This document shows positions 32,628 through 45,675 of a stretch of 64,000 nucleotides of DNA, piece by piece. The first letter of the stretch is position 1. Each line of letters begins with the position of its first letter. The notes beneath the pieces were generated by a model. That model had not been told where the DNA came from and ran no database searches. It saw only the letters and a list, made by a program, of their open reading frames with translations. The stretch comes from Bacteroidales bacterium. GTDB taxonomy: Bacteria; Bacteroidota; Bacteroidia; Bacteroidales; GWA2-32-17. The position numbers were made by a program, and so were the translations under genes. The stretch is from assembly GCA_026416095.1 (NCBI GenBank), contig JAOAFV010000027.1:1-64000 (forward strand), written 5' to 3'.

Positions 32628-34390
32628 ACGAAAACATAAAAAGATCGTCATATAAAAAACAATCTTACATTGACCTAATTGTTTTAATCATAATTATTTT
32701 TCTACTTAATTACATTTCATCTTTTTTCTACGTAAGAATAGATCTGACGTCGGAAAAAAGATATACCTTAACAAACAAGACAAAAGAAGTATTAAAAAAT
32801 TTAAAAGAAGATTTATTTATTAAAATATTTTTAGACGGCGATTTACCATATAACCTTAAAATTTTACAAAAATCTATTAAAGAAACGCTCGACGAATTCA
32901 GGTCGATTGCAGGCGATAAAATACAATATGAATTTATCGATATTGCTTCAAGGTATAAAACTAAAAAAGAAATTAATAACATTTATAAACAATTATATGA
33001 AAAAGGAATAATACCCTATAATATAGAAGAAAAGTCACCTGAAGGCAAGATTACACACCGTGTAGTTTTTCCAGGAGCATTAATTAATTCTGGCGATAAA
33101 GAAACAGCAGTAAATTTTATAAAAACAAGCATGACAAAAACACCCGAGGAGGTAATTAATTCATCAATAGAAGATATAGAATATAACATTACTAATGCCA
33201 TTAGAAAGCTGCAAAATGAATTTGGGCAATATATAGCTTTTATTGAAGGTCACGGCGAACTCCAAGAAGATTATGTAAAAGATTTAACAAATGCTTTAAC
33301 AGAATATTTCAATGTTGAAAGAGTTAGATTAAACAATAAAATTTACTCATTAACTACCAGAAAAATAGATTCTATAACAGGAAAAGTTACTGTTTATAAC
33401 AAATACGACTTAATTATAATCGCCGACCCAGATTCAGTATTCGACGAAAAAGATAAATACATTATTGACCAATATTTAATGTATGGTGGAAAAATTTTAT
33501 TTGTATTAGATGGTACTACAGCAGATATAGATAGCTTAGCTTATCAAAATAGCTTTATTTGTAACGTTAAAGATTTAAACCTCAGCGATCAACTATTTAA
33601 GTATGGCATAAGGGTAAACTATAATTTAATTCAAGATATTCAATGTGCATTAATACCTGTTAATATTGCACCAGCTGGCAGCACTCCCCAATTTTCGCCT
33701 TACCCATGGATTTATTTTCCACTATTAATTCCCAATTCTTCCCATCCTGTAGGAAAAAATGTTAACATAGTAAAATCTCAATTCCCATCTACTGTCGATG
33801 CTGTTGGAGAAAATCCAGAAGTAAAAAAATTTGTTCTTTTAACTTCTTCGGAATATTCAAGAATTATAAACGCACCAGCAAAAATTAGTTTATCACAAAT
33901 TAGATACCCACGAAAACCAGAATATTTCCCAAAATCATTTTTACCTGTATGTATTTTACTTGAAGGAACTTTTGAAAGTGTATATAAAAACCGATTAGCC
34001 CCTGAAATGTATGAATACAAGGAAATAGCTTTTAAAGAAAAAAGTGTACCTACAATGATTGCAGTAATTAGCGATGGAGATATTATTAAAAATAATGTAA
34101 AAAGATTAGGATTTAATACAACACCATTACCTTTAGGTTACGACAGATATACTGGCGAAACATTTGGTAACAAAGATTTCGTACTAAACTTAATAAAATA
34201 TATGCTAGACTCTAAAAATTTTACCGAACTAAATTCAAAATATTATCAATTACGTTTGTTAAATAAATCATATATCGAAAATAATAGCTTATTTATAAAA
34301 ATAATTAATACATTGTTGCCAGTAATCATAGTGATTATAGCTGGAATAATAATAAATTTCGTAAGAAAAATAAATTGTGCTAAAATATGA
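32618..34390 (+). CDS. gldG: Gliding-motility-associated ABC transporter substrate-binding protein GldG
   Basis: RIDLTSEKRYTLTNKTKEVLKNL; FIEGHGEL; C-terminal TM; overlaps gldF. Confidence 0.9.
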   Translation: MEVNENIKRSSYKKQSYIDLIVLIIIIFLLNYISSFFYVRIDLTSEKRYTLTNKTKEVLKNLKEDLFIKIFLDGDLPYNLKILQKSIKETLDEFRSIAGDKIQYEFIDIASRYKTKKEINNIYKQLYEKGIIPYNIEEKSPEGKITHRVVFPGALINSGDKETAVNFIKTSMTKTPEEVINSSIEDIEYNITNAIRKLQNEFGQYIAFIEGHGELQEDYVKDLTNALTEYFNVERVRLNNKIYSLTTRKIDSITGKVTVYNKYDLIIIADPDSVFDEKDKYIIDQYLMYGGKILFVLDGTTADIDSLAYQNSFICNVKDLNLSDQLFKYGIRVNYNLIQDIQCALIPVNIAPAGSTPQFSPYPWIYFPLLIPNSSHPVGKNVNIVKSQFPSTVDAVGENPEVKKFVLLTSSEYSRIINAPAKISLSQIRYPRKPEYFPKSFLPVCILLEGTFESVYKNRLAPEMYEYKEIAFKEKSVPTMIAVISDGDIIKNNVKRLGFNTTPLPLGYDRYTGETFGNKDFVLNLIKYMLDSKNFTELNSKYYQLRLLNKSYIENNSLFIKIINTLLPVIIVIIAGIIINFVRKINCAKI

Positions 34391-35379
34391 AACACAAAAA
34401 ATACTTATACATAATAGCTTTAATTACTGGCATTATATCAGTATTATTATACCTCACAAATAAAAATTCAACTATTAAAAGAGACTTAAAGGACTTTGCA
34501 TTTGAAGATACTGCAACAATTACTAAAATTTTTATGGTAAACAAAGCAAACAAAAAGGTATTACTTACTAGAACTCCAGAAGGATGGATCGTAAACAATA
34601 AATACAAAGCACGCTCTGACGCTATCAATTTACTACTTCAAACCATTTACTCTGTCGAAATTAAATCGCCAATACCAACATCATCGATTCCGCAAGTAAT
34701 AAAATTATTAGCAACACGCTCAACAAAAGTAGAAATTTACACAAAAAAGGGAAAAGTAAAATCGTATTACGTTGGAGACCCTACTCCAACAAATTTAGGT
34801 ACTTACATGATAATGGAAAATTCATCCACACCATACATAACTCACATTCCTGGCTTTAATGGTTACTTATCGGTAAGATATTTCGTTGACGAACAAGAAT
34901 GGAGAAGTACTAAAATATTTAATATACCACTTTCTCAATTATATTCAATACATATAACTAATTATTTCGAAAAAAAAGAATACGATATTCATTATAACTC
35001 TGCCAATAATATTAATTTAAAAATCAATAATAATGCAATTAAATACTTTGACACAATACTTATAAAACAAACTATAAAAAAAATTTTACTTGCAAGTGTT
35101 GATTCATGGATTAATGAAGTTAAACACAAGATAGACTCACTTAAAAACACCACACCATATTCAAAAATTAGTGTTAAATCTGTTACAGGCAAAACTAATA
35201 CACTTGTTTTATACAAAATGCCTAACATAAAAAAGCTATTGAACGAAAACGGAGTTCCCTTTGAGTTTGACCCCGACGTATTATACGGTGTTATAAATGA
35301 TTCCGATTTAGCTTTATGTCAGTATTTTATATTTGACGATATTTTTATTCCATTGGCAAACATGAAAATTTATAAATAA
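34387..35379 (+). CDS. DUF4340-like/hypothetical protein, single N-terminal TM
   Basis: ORF track; ATGA overlap with gldG; N-terminal TM. Confidence 0.6.
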   Translation: MKHKKYLYIIALITGIISVLLYLTNKNSTIKRDLKDFAFEDTATITKIFMVNKANKKVLLTRTPEGWIVNNKYKARSDAINLLLQTIYSVEIKSPIPTSSIPQVIKLLATRSTKVEIYTKKGKVKSYYVGDPTPTNLGTYMIMENSSTPYITHIPGFNGYLSVRYFVDEQEWRSTKIFNIPLSQLYSIHITNYFEKKEYDIHYNSANNINLKINNNAIKYFDTILIKQTIKKILLASVDSWINEVKHKIDSLKNTTPYSKISVKSVTGKTNTLVLYKMPNIKKLLNENGVPFEFDPDVLYGVINDSDLALCQYFIFDDIFIPLANMKIYK

Positions 35380-35473
35380 TTGTTAATAAAATACAAAAAA
35401 TTGTTGATAAGTATATTTATTATTTCTTCTTACTAATTGATTTAAAAAATATTTTTGCAAAAAATACAAATTT

Positions 35474-36607
35474 ATGAACTTGATTATAGCTGCAAGTGAA
35501 TTATATTCGCATTTACAAAAAGTTGGAAAAGTAATTCCAAGTAAAAGTACTTTACCAATATTAACAAATGTTTTATTTGAAATAGAAAATAATAAATTAA
35601 AATTAACAGGTAGTGATTCTGTTAACATTATTTCAACAACAATTGAATTGCCAGCAAGTTATGAAAAATATTCACTTTGCCTTGAAGCAAAGCGGCTTTT
35701 AGAAATTTTAAAAGAGCTAAATGAGCTACCTATTGAAATTAACTTTAATAAAGAAAACTTAATGACAACAATAAAAACTCAATATGGCGAATACACTTTT
35801 ATGGGAACAATATCAAACGATTACCCAAAAATTCCTTCTATTGATAATGAAGATGCCCAGTCGTTTAATATAAATTCAAACGTATTATTAGAGGCACTAA
35901 ACAAAACTTTATTTGCCGTTGGTAACGACCCCTTAAGACCTTATATTAATGGTATATATTTCGATTTATACCCCGACAAAGCATGTTTTGTATCGACCGA
36001 TATTCAAAAGCTTGTTTTATATAAAAGATACGATATTGCCATAAATTTTACAAATTCATTTATACTCTCTCAAAAAACAGCCTCTATACTAAAGTCACTC
36101 CTTAGTAAAGATGATTCTCAGATCTCAGTTACTTTTGATAAACAAAATGTAAAGTTTGAAATAAACAATAACCTTTATATTATAGGTAGGTTATGTGAAG
36201 GAGTTTATCCTGCTTACAATTCTGTAATTCCACCAAAGCGCCAATGTAAGTTAACTATCGATAGAAATGAATTATTAAATAGCATTAAAAGAGTAAGCTT
36301 ATTTGGTAATCCTGCATCAAACCTTATAAAATTTGAAATTAACGAAAACAATATAAATATATCGGCCGAAGATTATGATTTATCAACATCTGCCACAGAA
36401 ACCATTCAATGCTCTTACAAAGGAACTTCAATGACTATTGGTTTTAAATCGATATTCCTACAAGAAATATTATCTAACATCGATTCTTCTTTTGTTCTAT
36501 TTGAATTCAATGATGCTGTTAAGCCAGTTTTAATATTTCCTGCTGAAGAAGATAAATCAAAAGAGGATACTTGTATGCTTATTATGCCCTTGAAAATAAA
36601 TGAATAA
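35474..36607 (+). CDS. dnaN: DNA polymerase III beta subunit (sliding clamp)
   Basis: ELYSHLQKVGKVIPSKSTLPILTNVLFEI; LRPYINGIYFDL; C-terminal LIMPLKI. Confidence 0.96.
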   Translation: MNLIIAASELYSHLQKVGKVIPSKSTLPILTNVLFEIENNKLKLTGSDSVNIISTTIELPASYEKYSLCLEAKRLLEILKELNELPIEINFNKENLMTTIKTQYGEYTFMGTISNDYPKIPSIDNEDAQSFNINSNVLLEALNKTLFAVGNDPLRPYINGIYFDLYPDKACFVSTDIQKLVLYKRYDIAINFTNSFILSQKTASILKSLLSKDDSQISVTFDKQNVKFEINNNLYIIGRLCEGVYPAYNSVIPPKRQCKLTIDRNELLNSIKRVSLFGNPASNLIKFEINENNINISAEDYDLSTSATETIQCSYKGTSMTIGFKSIFLQEILSNIDSSFVLFEFNDAVKPVLIFPAEEDKSKEDTCMLIMPLKINE

Positions 36608-36763
36608 CAAATTCTAACAACTATTAAACATACCACTTTAAATTGCGTGAGAAGCAAATTTTTTACAATATTAAAAGTGAACGAAAAACCTCATAAAAGT
36701 TAGCTACATGAGTATATTAATTTTACTTTATTTACGATTATCCAAATAGAAAGTATGTTTTTA

Positions 36764-37432
36764 TTAAAGTATTTCATTGATTTTTCTATTCTGAAATAAA
36801 AACATTCTATGAGGAAACTTTTCAACAAGATTATAATTATGAGTTGCAACAATTACAGCACATTCTTGCTTTGCTAAATCGTTCAATATCTCCATAATAT
36901 TATTTGCAGATTGAGGATCAAGGTTACCTGTAGGTTCATCGGCAATAATTAACATTGGTTTATTCAATAAAGCTCGTGCTATAACTATACGTTGCTGTTC
37001 ACCACCCGATAATTCCGATGGAAATTTTTTAATCTTATCGAGCATTCCAACCTTTTCAAGTACTTCATTAATTCGAGCATCTATTTGATCGGTAGGATAA
37101 TTTGTAGCCTTTAAAACAAACTTTAAATTATTATATACGTTTCGATCGGTTAAAAGCTGAAAATCTTGAAAAACAATACCTATATTCCTTCTCAATAATG
37201 GTATTTGAGACTTTTTTATTTTTAAAAGATCGTACCCACATACAAAAGCAATATTTCCTTCTATGTTAGCATCTGCATACAAACTTCTAAAAAAAGTTGT
37301 TTTTCCACTCCCTACTTCTCCAAGAAGATAAACCAGTTCTCCTTTCTTAATAGAAAAATTCACTCTTTCAATAATTAACTCTTTATCTATGTACACATTA
37401 ATACTGTCATATAATACTACGTAATCGTTCAA
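36764..37432 (-). CDS. ftsE: FtsE-like ABC transporter ATP-binding protein
   Basis: Walker [11 protein letters not shown], signature [15 protein letters not shown], Walker [14 protein letters not shown]. Confidence 0.85.
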   Translation of the reverse strand: MNDYVVLYDSINVYIDKELIIERVNFSIKKGELVYLLGEVGSGKTTFFRSLYADANIEGNIAFVCGYDLLKIKKSQIPLLRRNIGIVFQDFQLLTDRNVYNNLKFVLKATNYPTDQIDARINEVLEKVGMLDKIKKFPSELSGGEQQRIVIARALLNKPMLIIADEPTGNLDPQSANNIMEILNDLAKQECAVIVATHNYNLVEKFPHRMFLFQNRKINEIL

Positions 37433-37586
37433 ACTTCAAGTACTTTTTTCAAAGTTCGCAAATAAAGCATTAATACCATCACCATTTCATAACTAATAAT
37501 CAACATTAAACTGTTAATTAAAAAGAGTTTTAAGTTACCAAAAAAATAAAGTTAAAATTTTAACTTTACATTCTAAATAAAAATAT

Positions 37587-40500
37587 ATGCGTTTTCTTTT
37601 TTTATGGTTTGCTATAATGATGGTTTTTCTTGCAAATGGTCAACGTTCATATATTTATAACGACTCAAGAAAATTTTTTAAAATTGGTCAAATGTTTTTT
37701 GACGAAGAAAAGTATGGAGTTGCTCAATTGTTTTTCGAAAAATACATAAATTTAAAAGAAAAATTTACCGAAGATTTAATAGTATCCGATGCTGCTTACT
37801 ACAATGCAATATGTGCTCTTGAATTATTTAACCAAAATTCGGAAAAACTTATAAACGATTATCTTTATTATTATCGCGAAAACTCTAGATACCTTTATGC
37901 TAATTTTAAAATGGGCAAGTACTGGTTTTCAAAAAAATATTTTAAAGAAGCAATTAAATGGTTCGAAAAAGTTAATGCTTCCGACTTAGATAAAAAAGAA
38001 AAAAACGAATATTACTTCAAATTGGGCTATTGTTATTTTTTAAACGAAGATTACAACAAAGCGGAAAAATGTTTTTACGAAATTAAAGATATACCGAACG
38101 ATTATCACGATCCGGCTCTTTATTACTATTCGTATATAGCATACATAAAAAAAAATTATGAAGTTGCTGCCGAAGGCTTTAAAAAGCTAGAAAATAATGA
38201 AATATTCAAAGAAATGATTCCCTATTACTTGGGGCAAATATACTATTTACAACAAAAATACGAAAAAGTTATTGAATACTTAGAACCTAAGTTACCCACA
38301 CTTGAAAGAAAAAGAGCAATAGAAATGAATAGGATTGTTGGCGAAAGCTATTATAAATTAAATAAATTTACTCTTGCTCAAATATATCTGGAAAAATATC
38401 TAAGTGAGTGCCCATCGCCACAACGCGAAGACTATTATCAACTTGCCTACTGCTATTATCAGACTAGGAAAATAAATAAAGCTATTGAATATTTAGAAAA
38501 AATAACAATAAAAGAAGATTCTCTCACTCAACAGTCGTTATATCTTCTTAGTGAATGCTATATTCAGAATGCTCTTAAAAACAAAGCTAGATTAACCTTA
38601 TCGAAAGTAGCCAAAATGAACTTTTACCCAGAATTGCAAGAAGAAGCTTTATTTAATTTTGCTAAAATAAGCTTTGAACTTTCTTACACTCCTTTTAACG
38701 AAGCAATTGTATCTTTTAAAGAGTTTCTCAATAAATATCCGAATTCTTTATATTCCGAAGATGCAAAAACATATTTAGCAAAGGCATATCTTTTTTCCAA
38801 GAATTATAAAGAAGCCCTAGAAATAATGGAAAATATTAAAGAAATCTCTCCCGAAATTGAAGAAGCATTTACAAGAGCATCATTTTACTATGGTTTAGAA
38901 TTATTTAAAAACTTAGATTTTGAAAATTCAATAAAATATTTAGATCAGTGCATTAATAATTCAAAATACAATCAGAAATACTTACCTTATGCTCTTTATT
39001 GGCGTGGCGAAGCTTATTACAGATTAAAAGACTACAAAAATTCACTTAATTCTTATGAGCGATTTATTAAAACACCCAATGCCTATTCGACCGAATATTT
39101 TATTTTGGCTTATTATAGTATCGCTTACTGCTATTTTCATTTAAAAGATTATGCTAATGCTCAACTTTGGTATAGAAAATATGTAGAAAACGAAAAAAAT
39201 AAAAACAAAATAGAAATTTTCGATGCTTATAATAGAGTAGGTGATTGCTTTTTTATGTTAAAAAGATACGAAGATGCAATCGAAAATTACGAAAAAGTTG
39301 CAAATGCAAATGTGTCTTCAGCAGATTATTCGTTATATCAATTATCAAAATGTTACATAATACTTTCAGACAACCGTAATGCAATAATAAATTTAAACAA
39401 GCTAATTGAAAATTACAAGAACTCATCTTATATTCACATGGCATACCTCGATCTAGCTTCTGCATACGAATTTATAGGCGAAAATTCAATGGCAATAAAC
39501 ACTTTGCAAAAATTTATTTCTTCGTATCCTAATAGTTCATTAATAACAAAAGCTTACCTAAAACTTGGCTTAATTTATTTTAATAGCGATAATAACGATA
39601 AAGCTATTGAAACCTTTAAAATAATTATTGAACAATATCCGAATTGCGAAGAATACAAAAGTGCTATAACTTCTCTCAAAAATGTTTATATTGAAAATAA
39701 CGATATTAACAGTTACTATTCTTACATTAGCGAAAAAGCAAAAAATATTCCAGTAAGCGAAACCGAAAAGGACTCTGTATTATACCTTACCGCCGAAAAA
39801 AATTACATGAATGCTAATTGTACAAAAGCAATTCAAGCATTTAAAGAATACTTAACTAGCTTTCCAAAAGGATTTTTTACATTACAAGCAAATTATTACC
39901 TTGCCGAATGCTTGTATAACACTAAAAACTACGATGAAGCTTTAAAATATTTTAGCGAAGTTCTTAAATATCCATATTCAAAATTCACCGAACCTGCTTT
40001 AGTAACAATTACTACCTATTATTATAAAAACAAAGAATATGCAAAATGTATTCCATATTATTCAATGCTACTTGAGCTAGCTCAAAATCCCGAAAATTTA
40101 CTTAAAGCAAAAATTGGTTTAATGCGTTGTAATTTTTACTTAAATAACATAGAAGAAGCGGCTAAATATGCTCGTTCTTTAATAAACGAACAAAAGCTTC
40201 CGGAAGAAATATTTATTGAAGCTCATTATGTTATTGGCAAACAATTTTATATTAATGGTAAATACGAAAATGCGTTAGAAGCCTTTACACTCATTGCAAA
40301 AGATTGTAAAACTCCTAAGCAAGCCGAAGCAAAATCGCTAATAGCCGAGATTCAATATAAATTGAATAGATACGATGAAGCAGAAGCAACCGTAATTGAT
40401 TTTGTAAAAAAGAACACACCCCAACAATATTGGCTAGCAAAAGCATTTATTACCCTTGGCGATGTTTATATTGCTAAAAACAATCTATTTCAAGCCCGTG

Positions 40501-40649
40501 CAACCCTTCAGAGTATAATTGATAATTACAAAAATAATGATGATGGAATTAAAGAAGAAGCAAGAAAAAAAATATTGGAAATAGAAAACATTGAGAATTC
40601 AAAATATCAAAATACCGAAATAAATAAAGAAAATATTGAAAACGAATAA
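37587..40649 (+). CDS. Large periplasmic/outer-membrane TPR-repeat protein
   Basis: Signal peptide; more than 15 TPR-like units across 1020 aa. Confidence 0.85.
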   Translation: MRFLFLWFAIMMVFLANGQRSYIYNDSRKFFKIGQMFFDEEKYGVAQLFFEKYINLKEKFTEDLIVSDAAYYNAICALELFNQNSEKLINDYLYYYRENSRYLYANFKMGKYWFSKKYFKEAIKWFEKVNASDLDKKEKNEYYFKLGYCYFLNEDYNKAEKCFYEIKDIPNDYHDPALYYYSYIAYIKKNYEVAAEGFKKLENNEIFKEMIPYYLGQIYYLQQKYEKVIEYLEPKLPTLERKRAIEMNRIVGESYYKLNKFTLAQIYLEKYLSECPSPQREDYYQLAYCYYQTRKINKAIEYLEKITIKEDSLTQQSLYLLSECYIQNALKNKARLTLSKVAKMNFYPELQEEALFNFAKISFELSYTPFNEAIVSFKEFLNKYPNSLYSEDAKTYLAKAYLFSKNYKEALEIMENIKEISPEIEEAFTRASFYYGLELFKNLDFENSIKYLDQCINNSKYNQKYLPYALYWRGEAYYRLKDYKNSLNSYERFIKTPNAYSTEYFILAYYSIAYCYFHLKDYANAQLWYRKYVENEKNKNKIEIFDAYNRVGDCFFMLKRYEDAIENYEKVANANVSSADYSLYQLSKCYIILSDNRNAIINLNKLIENYKNSSYIHMAYLDLASAYEFIGENSMAINTLQKFISSYPNSSLITKAYLKLGLIYFNSDNNDKAIETFKIIIEQYPNCEEYKSAITSLKNVYIENNDINSYYSYISEKAKNIPVSETEKDSVLYLTAEKNYMNANCTKAIQAFKEYLTSFPKGFFTLQANYYLAECLYNTKNYDEALKYFSEVLKYPYSKFTEPALVTITTYYYKNKEYAKCIPYYSMLLELAQNPENLLKAKIGLMRCNFYLNNIEEAAKYARSLINEQKLPEEIFIEAHYVIGKQFYINGKYENALEAFTLIAKDCKTPKQAEAKSLIAEIQYKLNRYDEAEATVIDFVKKNTPQQYWLAKAFITLGDVYIAKNNLFQARATLQSIIDNYKNNDDGIKEEARKKILEIENIENSKYQNTEINKENIENE

Positions 40650-42381
40650 AACTATGAGAATAAGATATTTAATTTATTTGAGTTTAACTTTTCTGGGTAC
40701 TGCTTATTCGCAACAACCTTTGAATTTACATGTAAGCGTTATAAAAGATTTTGAACCAACTTTAGCCGATGCTTATAAAATTAATAATTTACCTGCTATT
40801 ATCGATACCGAAAATGTAAAAGTGTCGTTCGAATATAAGTTATATCCTAAACAATATCCCACAAACTTTTATCCAACACCACTAAAACCAGCAAAATATA
40901 CAAGCGAAAGCATTGCAACCTTATATAAAAACAACTTAAAACTTGGAGGAGGAATATACTCTACACTTGTAGCTACTTATGCCTTTAATACTACAAGAAA
41001 CGATAATTGGAGTGCAGGTTTCTACGCTAATCATTATTCATCGCGTGGAAAAATTAAATTAAAAAATAATTACAAATACGATGCCTTTTTTAGCGAGAAT
41101 AACTTAGAAGGATATGCTAAAAAATTTTATAAAAATTACGTAATTCACACCAATGCTAAATTTGATCGCTATGTTTATAACTATTACGGACACAAAATAG
41201 AATTCGACTCATTATTTAAAATGTCGAAACAAATATATTCAATTGGAGGAATAAAAGCTGGATATTATACTTCTCACTTAGATACAACAAAAATTATGCA
41301 CAACGCAGATGTAATGTTTAATATTCTAAACGACAAATTCTCGAATTTCGAAAACAATGTATACGTAACTGGTAGTGTAAGCAAAATATTTAATTCACAA
41401 ATTTTTGGAGGCGATATTTCTGTTAATTGGTACAATATAAATACTTCTTCCGATACAAATAATAAAGCAATTGTTTCTATTTTTCCATGGGTCAGATTTT
41501 TTGGCGAACAATGGCGACTTAATTGCGGTTTTGCTCTCGAAGTAGACGCATATTCCGATAGCACTTTTTATCATTATTACCCTAAAGCAAATATTCAGTA
41601 TAATGTTATAGAAAATTTTCTTATTCCATTCGCCGGCTTTAATGGTAAAATGATCATTAATACTTTAACTACTTTAATTTTACACTCTCCTTACATAAAA
41701 CCTGGGTTACATTTCAAAAATACAAATAACTTAATGCATATTTACGCTGGCTTTAAAGGTAACTTCAGCAAAAACATATCTTACCTTTTGCAAGGCAATT
41801 ATTCTCTTTACGAAAATTTACCATTTTTTATTAACGACACTTTAATTCCTTCTAAAATTATTGCTCAACCAGGTAATTTCTTCGACACAATAATAACCCC
41901 TATAATTTATAACCCTGAAAATTATTTTATTGTTGTTTACGATGGCACAAAATCAAAGGAATGCCAAGAGGTGAAATTTACGGGTGAAATTGCATTTAAA
42001 CACAAAGAAAAACTTAATATTATATTAAGTGGAAATTTACTTAGGTATACCTTATCAAACTTAGATAAACCATACCAAAAACCTTTGTGGGATGTTACTC
42101 TTAGTTCAAGATATAATATTCAACAAAAATTCATTTTAACAATCGATTTACTAGTAATAGGCGACAGATGGGCTAGAACTTATAACATCAATAAAAAAAC
42201 ATATGAAAATATTAAACTTTCGCCATTTACCGATTTAAATTTAAAGGTAGATTATTATTATTCAAAATTATTCGGCGCCTTTTTAAAATTCAACAACATA
42301 TTAAATAAAAACTATTCTTATTGGAACAACTACCCTGTACAAAAACTCCAAATTATTGGCGGAATAACTATGAGCTTTTAA
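40636..42381 (+). CDS. Outer-membrane beta-barrel protein (TonB-dependent receptor-like)
   Basis: Signal peptide ending AYSQQ; alternating beta-strand pattern; C-terminal aromatic residue (MSF); coupled to TPR gene by 14-nt overlap. Confidence 0.7.
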   Translation: MKTNKTMRIRYLIYLSLTFLGTAYSQQPLNLHVSVIKDFEPTLADAYKINNLPAIIDTENVKVSFEYKLYPKQYPTNFYPTPLKPAKYTSESIATLYKNNLKLGGGIYSTLVATYAFNTTRNDNWSAGFYANHYSSRGKIKLKNNYKYDAFFSENNLEGYAKKFYKNYVIHTNAKFDRYVYNYYGHKIEFDSLFKMSKQIYSIGGIKAGYYTSHLDTTKIMHNADVMFNILNDKFSNFENNVYVTGSVSKIFNSQIFGGDISVNWYNINTSSDTNNKAIVSIFPWVRFFGEQWRLNCGFALEVDAYSDSTFYHYYPKANIQYNVIENFLIPFAGFNGKMIINTLTTLILHSPYIKPGLHFKNTNNLMHIYAGFKGNFSKNISYLLQGNYSLYENLPFFINDTLIPSKIIAQPGNFFDTIITPIIYNPENYFIVVYDGTKSKECQEVKFTGEIAFKHKEKLNIILSGNLLRYTLSNLDKPYQKPLWDVTLSSRYNIQQKFILTIDLLVIGDRWARTYNINKKTYENIKLSPFTDLNLKVDYYYSKLFGAFLKFNNILNKNYSYWNNYPVQKLQIIGGITMSF

Positions 42382-42435
42382 ATGTTTTAATTAAGAATTT
42401 TTGAGATAACACAACAATTATTTAAGATTATTTTA

Positions 42436-42467
42436 ATTGCACATGAAAATTTTTATTGTTACATTTG
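42436..42467 (+). promoter_or_regulatory. gyrB promoter, Bacteroidota type (ATTG-N20-TACATTTG)
   Basis: TACATTTG at 42460-42467, near-consensus -33 ATTG at 42436-42439. Confidence 0.6.
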
Positions 42468-42487
42468 TAAATAATAAGGAAAAATAA

Positions 42488-44455
<1,968 letters not shown>

Positions 44456-44463
44456 TACCTTAA

Positions 44464-45675
44464 ATGGAAAAAGGTCGTGAATCAAAACCTCATATAGGAA
44501 TATATGGCCGTAGAAATTATGGGAAAAGTAGCTTAATTAATTGTATAACTGGTCAAGACGTTGCTATTGTTTCAGATATTGCAGGAACTACAACCGACCC
44601 AGTAAAACGCTCTTATGAAATTTTATCTGTTGGTCCTGTAATATTTATCGACACAGCAGGAATTGACGATACTGGCGAATTAGGAGAAAAAAGAATAAAA
44701 AAAACTCTCGATACTATTTCAACTATCGACTTGGCACTATTAGTTATAACCAATAACGAATTTGGCCATTTTGAAGAAATTCTAATAAACGAATTCGACA
44801 AATTCGATGTTCCATATCTAATTATTTATAATAAAAATGATATTTATCCATGTAACGACGAATTCTTATCAATGGTTAAAAATAAGACAGGTAAAGAAGT
44901 AATATTATTTAGCACAAAATTTCCCAATAATGTGAATTATATTATTCAAAAAATTAAAGATACAATACCTGAAAATGCTTATAATAAACCCACACTACTT
45001 GGCGACATCATTAACAAAAACGATATTGTTTTACTTATTGTGCCTATTGATACTGAAGCTCCTGAAGGTCGACTTATATTGCCACAGGTACAAGTTATCA
45101 GGGATGTTCTCGACAACTTTGCTGTTGCAATTGTATTGAAAGAAACCGAAGTAGAAAATTTTTTAAAAACCACTACTATAAAACCCAAGCTTGCAATAAC
45201 CGACAGTCAAATTTTTTCGAAAGCAAATTCACTTGTTCCATCCAACATAATGCTAACAAGCTTTAGTATAGTTTTGGCACGTCATAAAGGTCCTTTTAAA
45301 GAATATATTAAAGGAACACCACATATTAGCAACCTTAAAGATAACGATAACATATTGCTTTTAGAATCTTGCAGCCATCAAATAACTTGCGACGACATAG
45401 GGCGATATAAAATACCCAAATGGCTATCGCAATTCACAGGTAAAAAATTAAACTTCGATATAGTTGCTCGTTTAGAGAACATCCCAAAACCAATTACTCA
45501 ATATGCTATGGTAATACAATGTGGTGGTTGCATGATTACTCGTAAACAATTATATAATCGTTTAAAACCAGCTATTGATAACGGTATTCCTATTTCTAAT
45601 TATGGGTTAACTATCGCTTACATAAATGGTATTTTTAACAGAGCCATTCAACCATTTACAAAAAATCTAGAATAA
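44464..45675 (+). CDS. hydF: [FeFe]-hydrogenase H-cluster maturation GTPase HydF
   Basis: GRRNYGKSSLINCITGQDVAIVSDIAGTTTDPVKR; C-terminal CSHQ...QCGGCM. Confidence 0.95.
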   Translation: MEKGRESKPHIGIYGRRNYGKSSLINCITGQDVAIVSDIAGTTTDPVKRSYEILSVGPVIFIDTAGIDDTGELGEKRIKKTLDTISTIDLALLVITNNEFGHFEEILINEFDKFDVPYLIIYNKNDIYPCNDEFLSMVKNKTGKEVILFSTKFPNNVNYIIQKIKDTIPENAYNKPTLLGDIINKNDIVLLIVPIDTEAPEGRLILPQVQVIRDVLDNFAVAIVLKETEVENFLKTTTIKPKLAITDSQIFSKANSLVPSNIMLTSFSIVLARHKGPFKEYIKGTPHISNLKDNDNILLLESCSHQITCDDIGRYKIPKWLSQFTGKKLNFDIVARLENIPKPITQYAMVIQCGGCMITRKQLYNRLKPAIDNGIPISNYGLTIAYINGIFNRAIQPFTKNLE

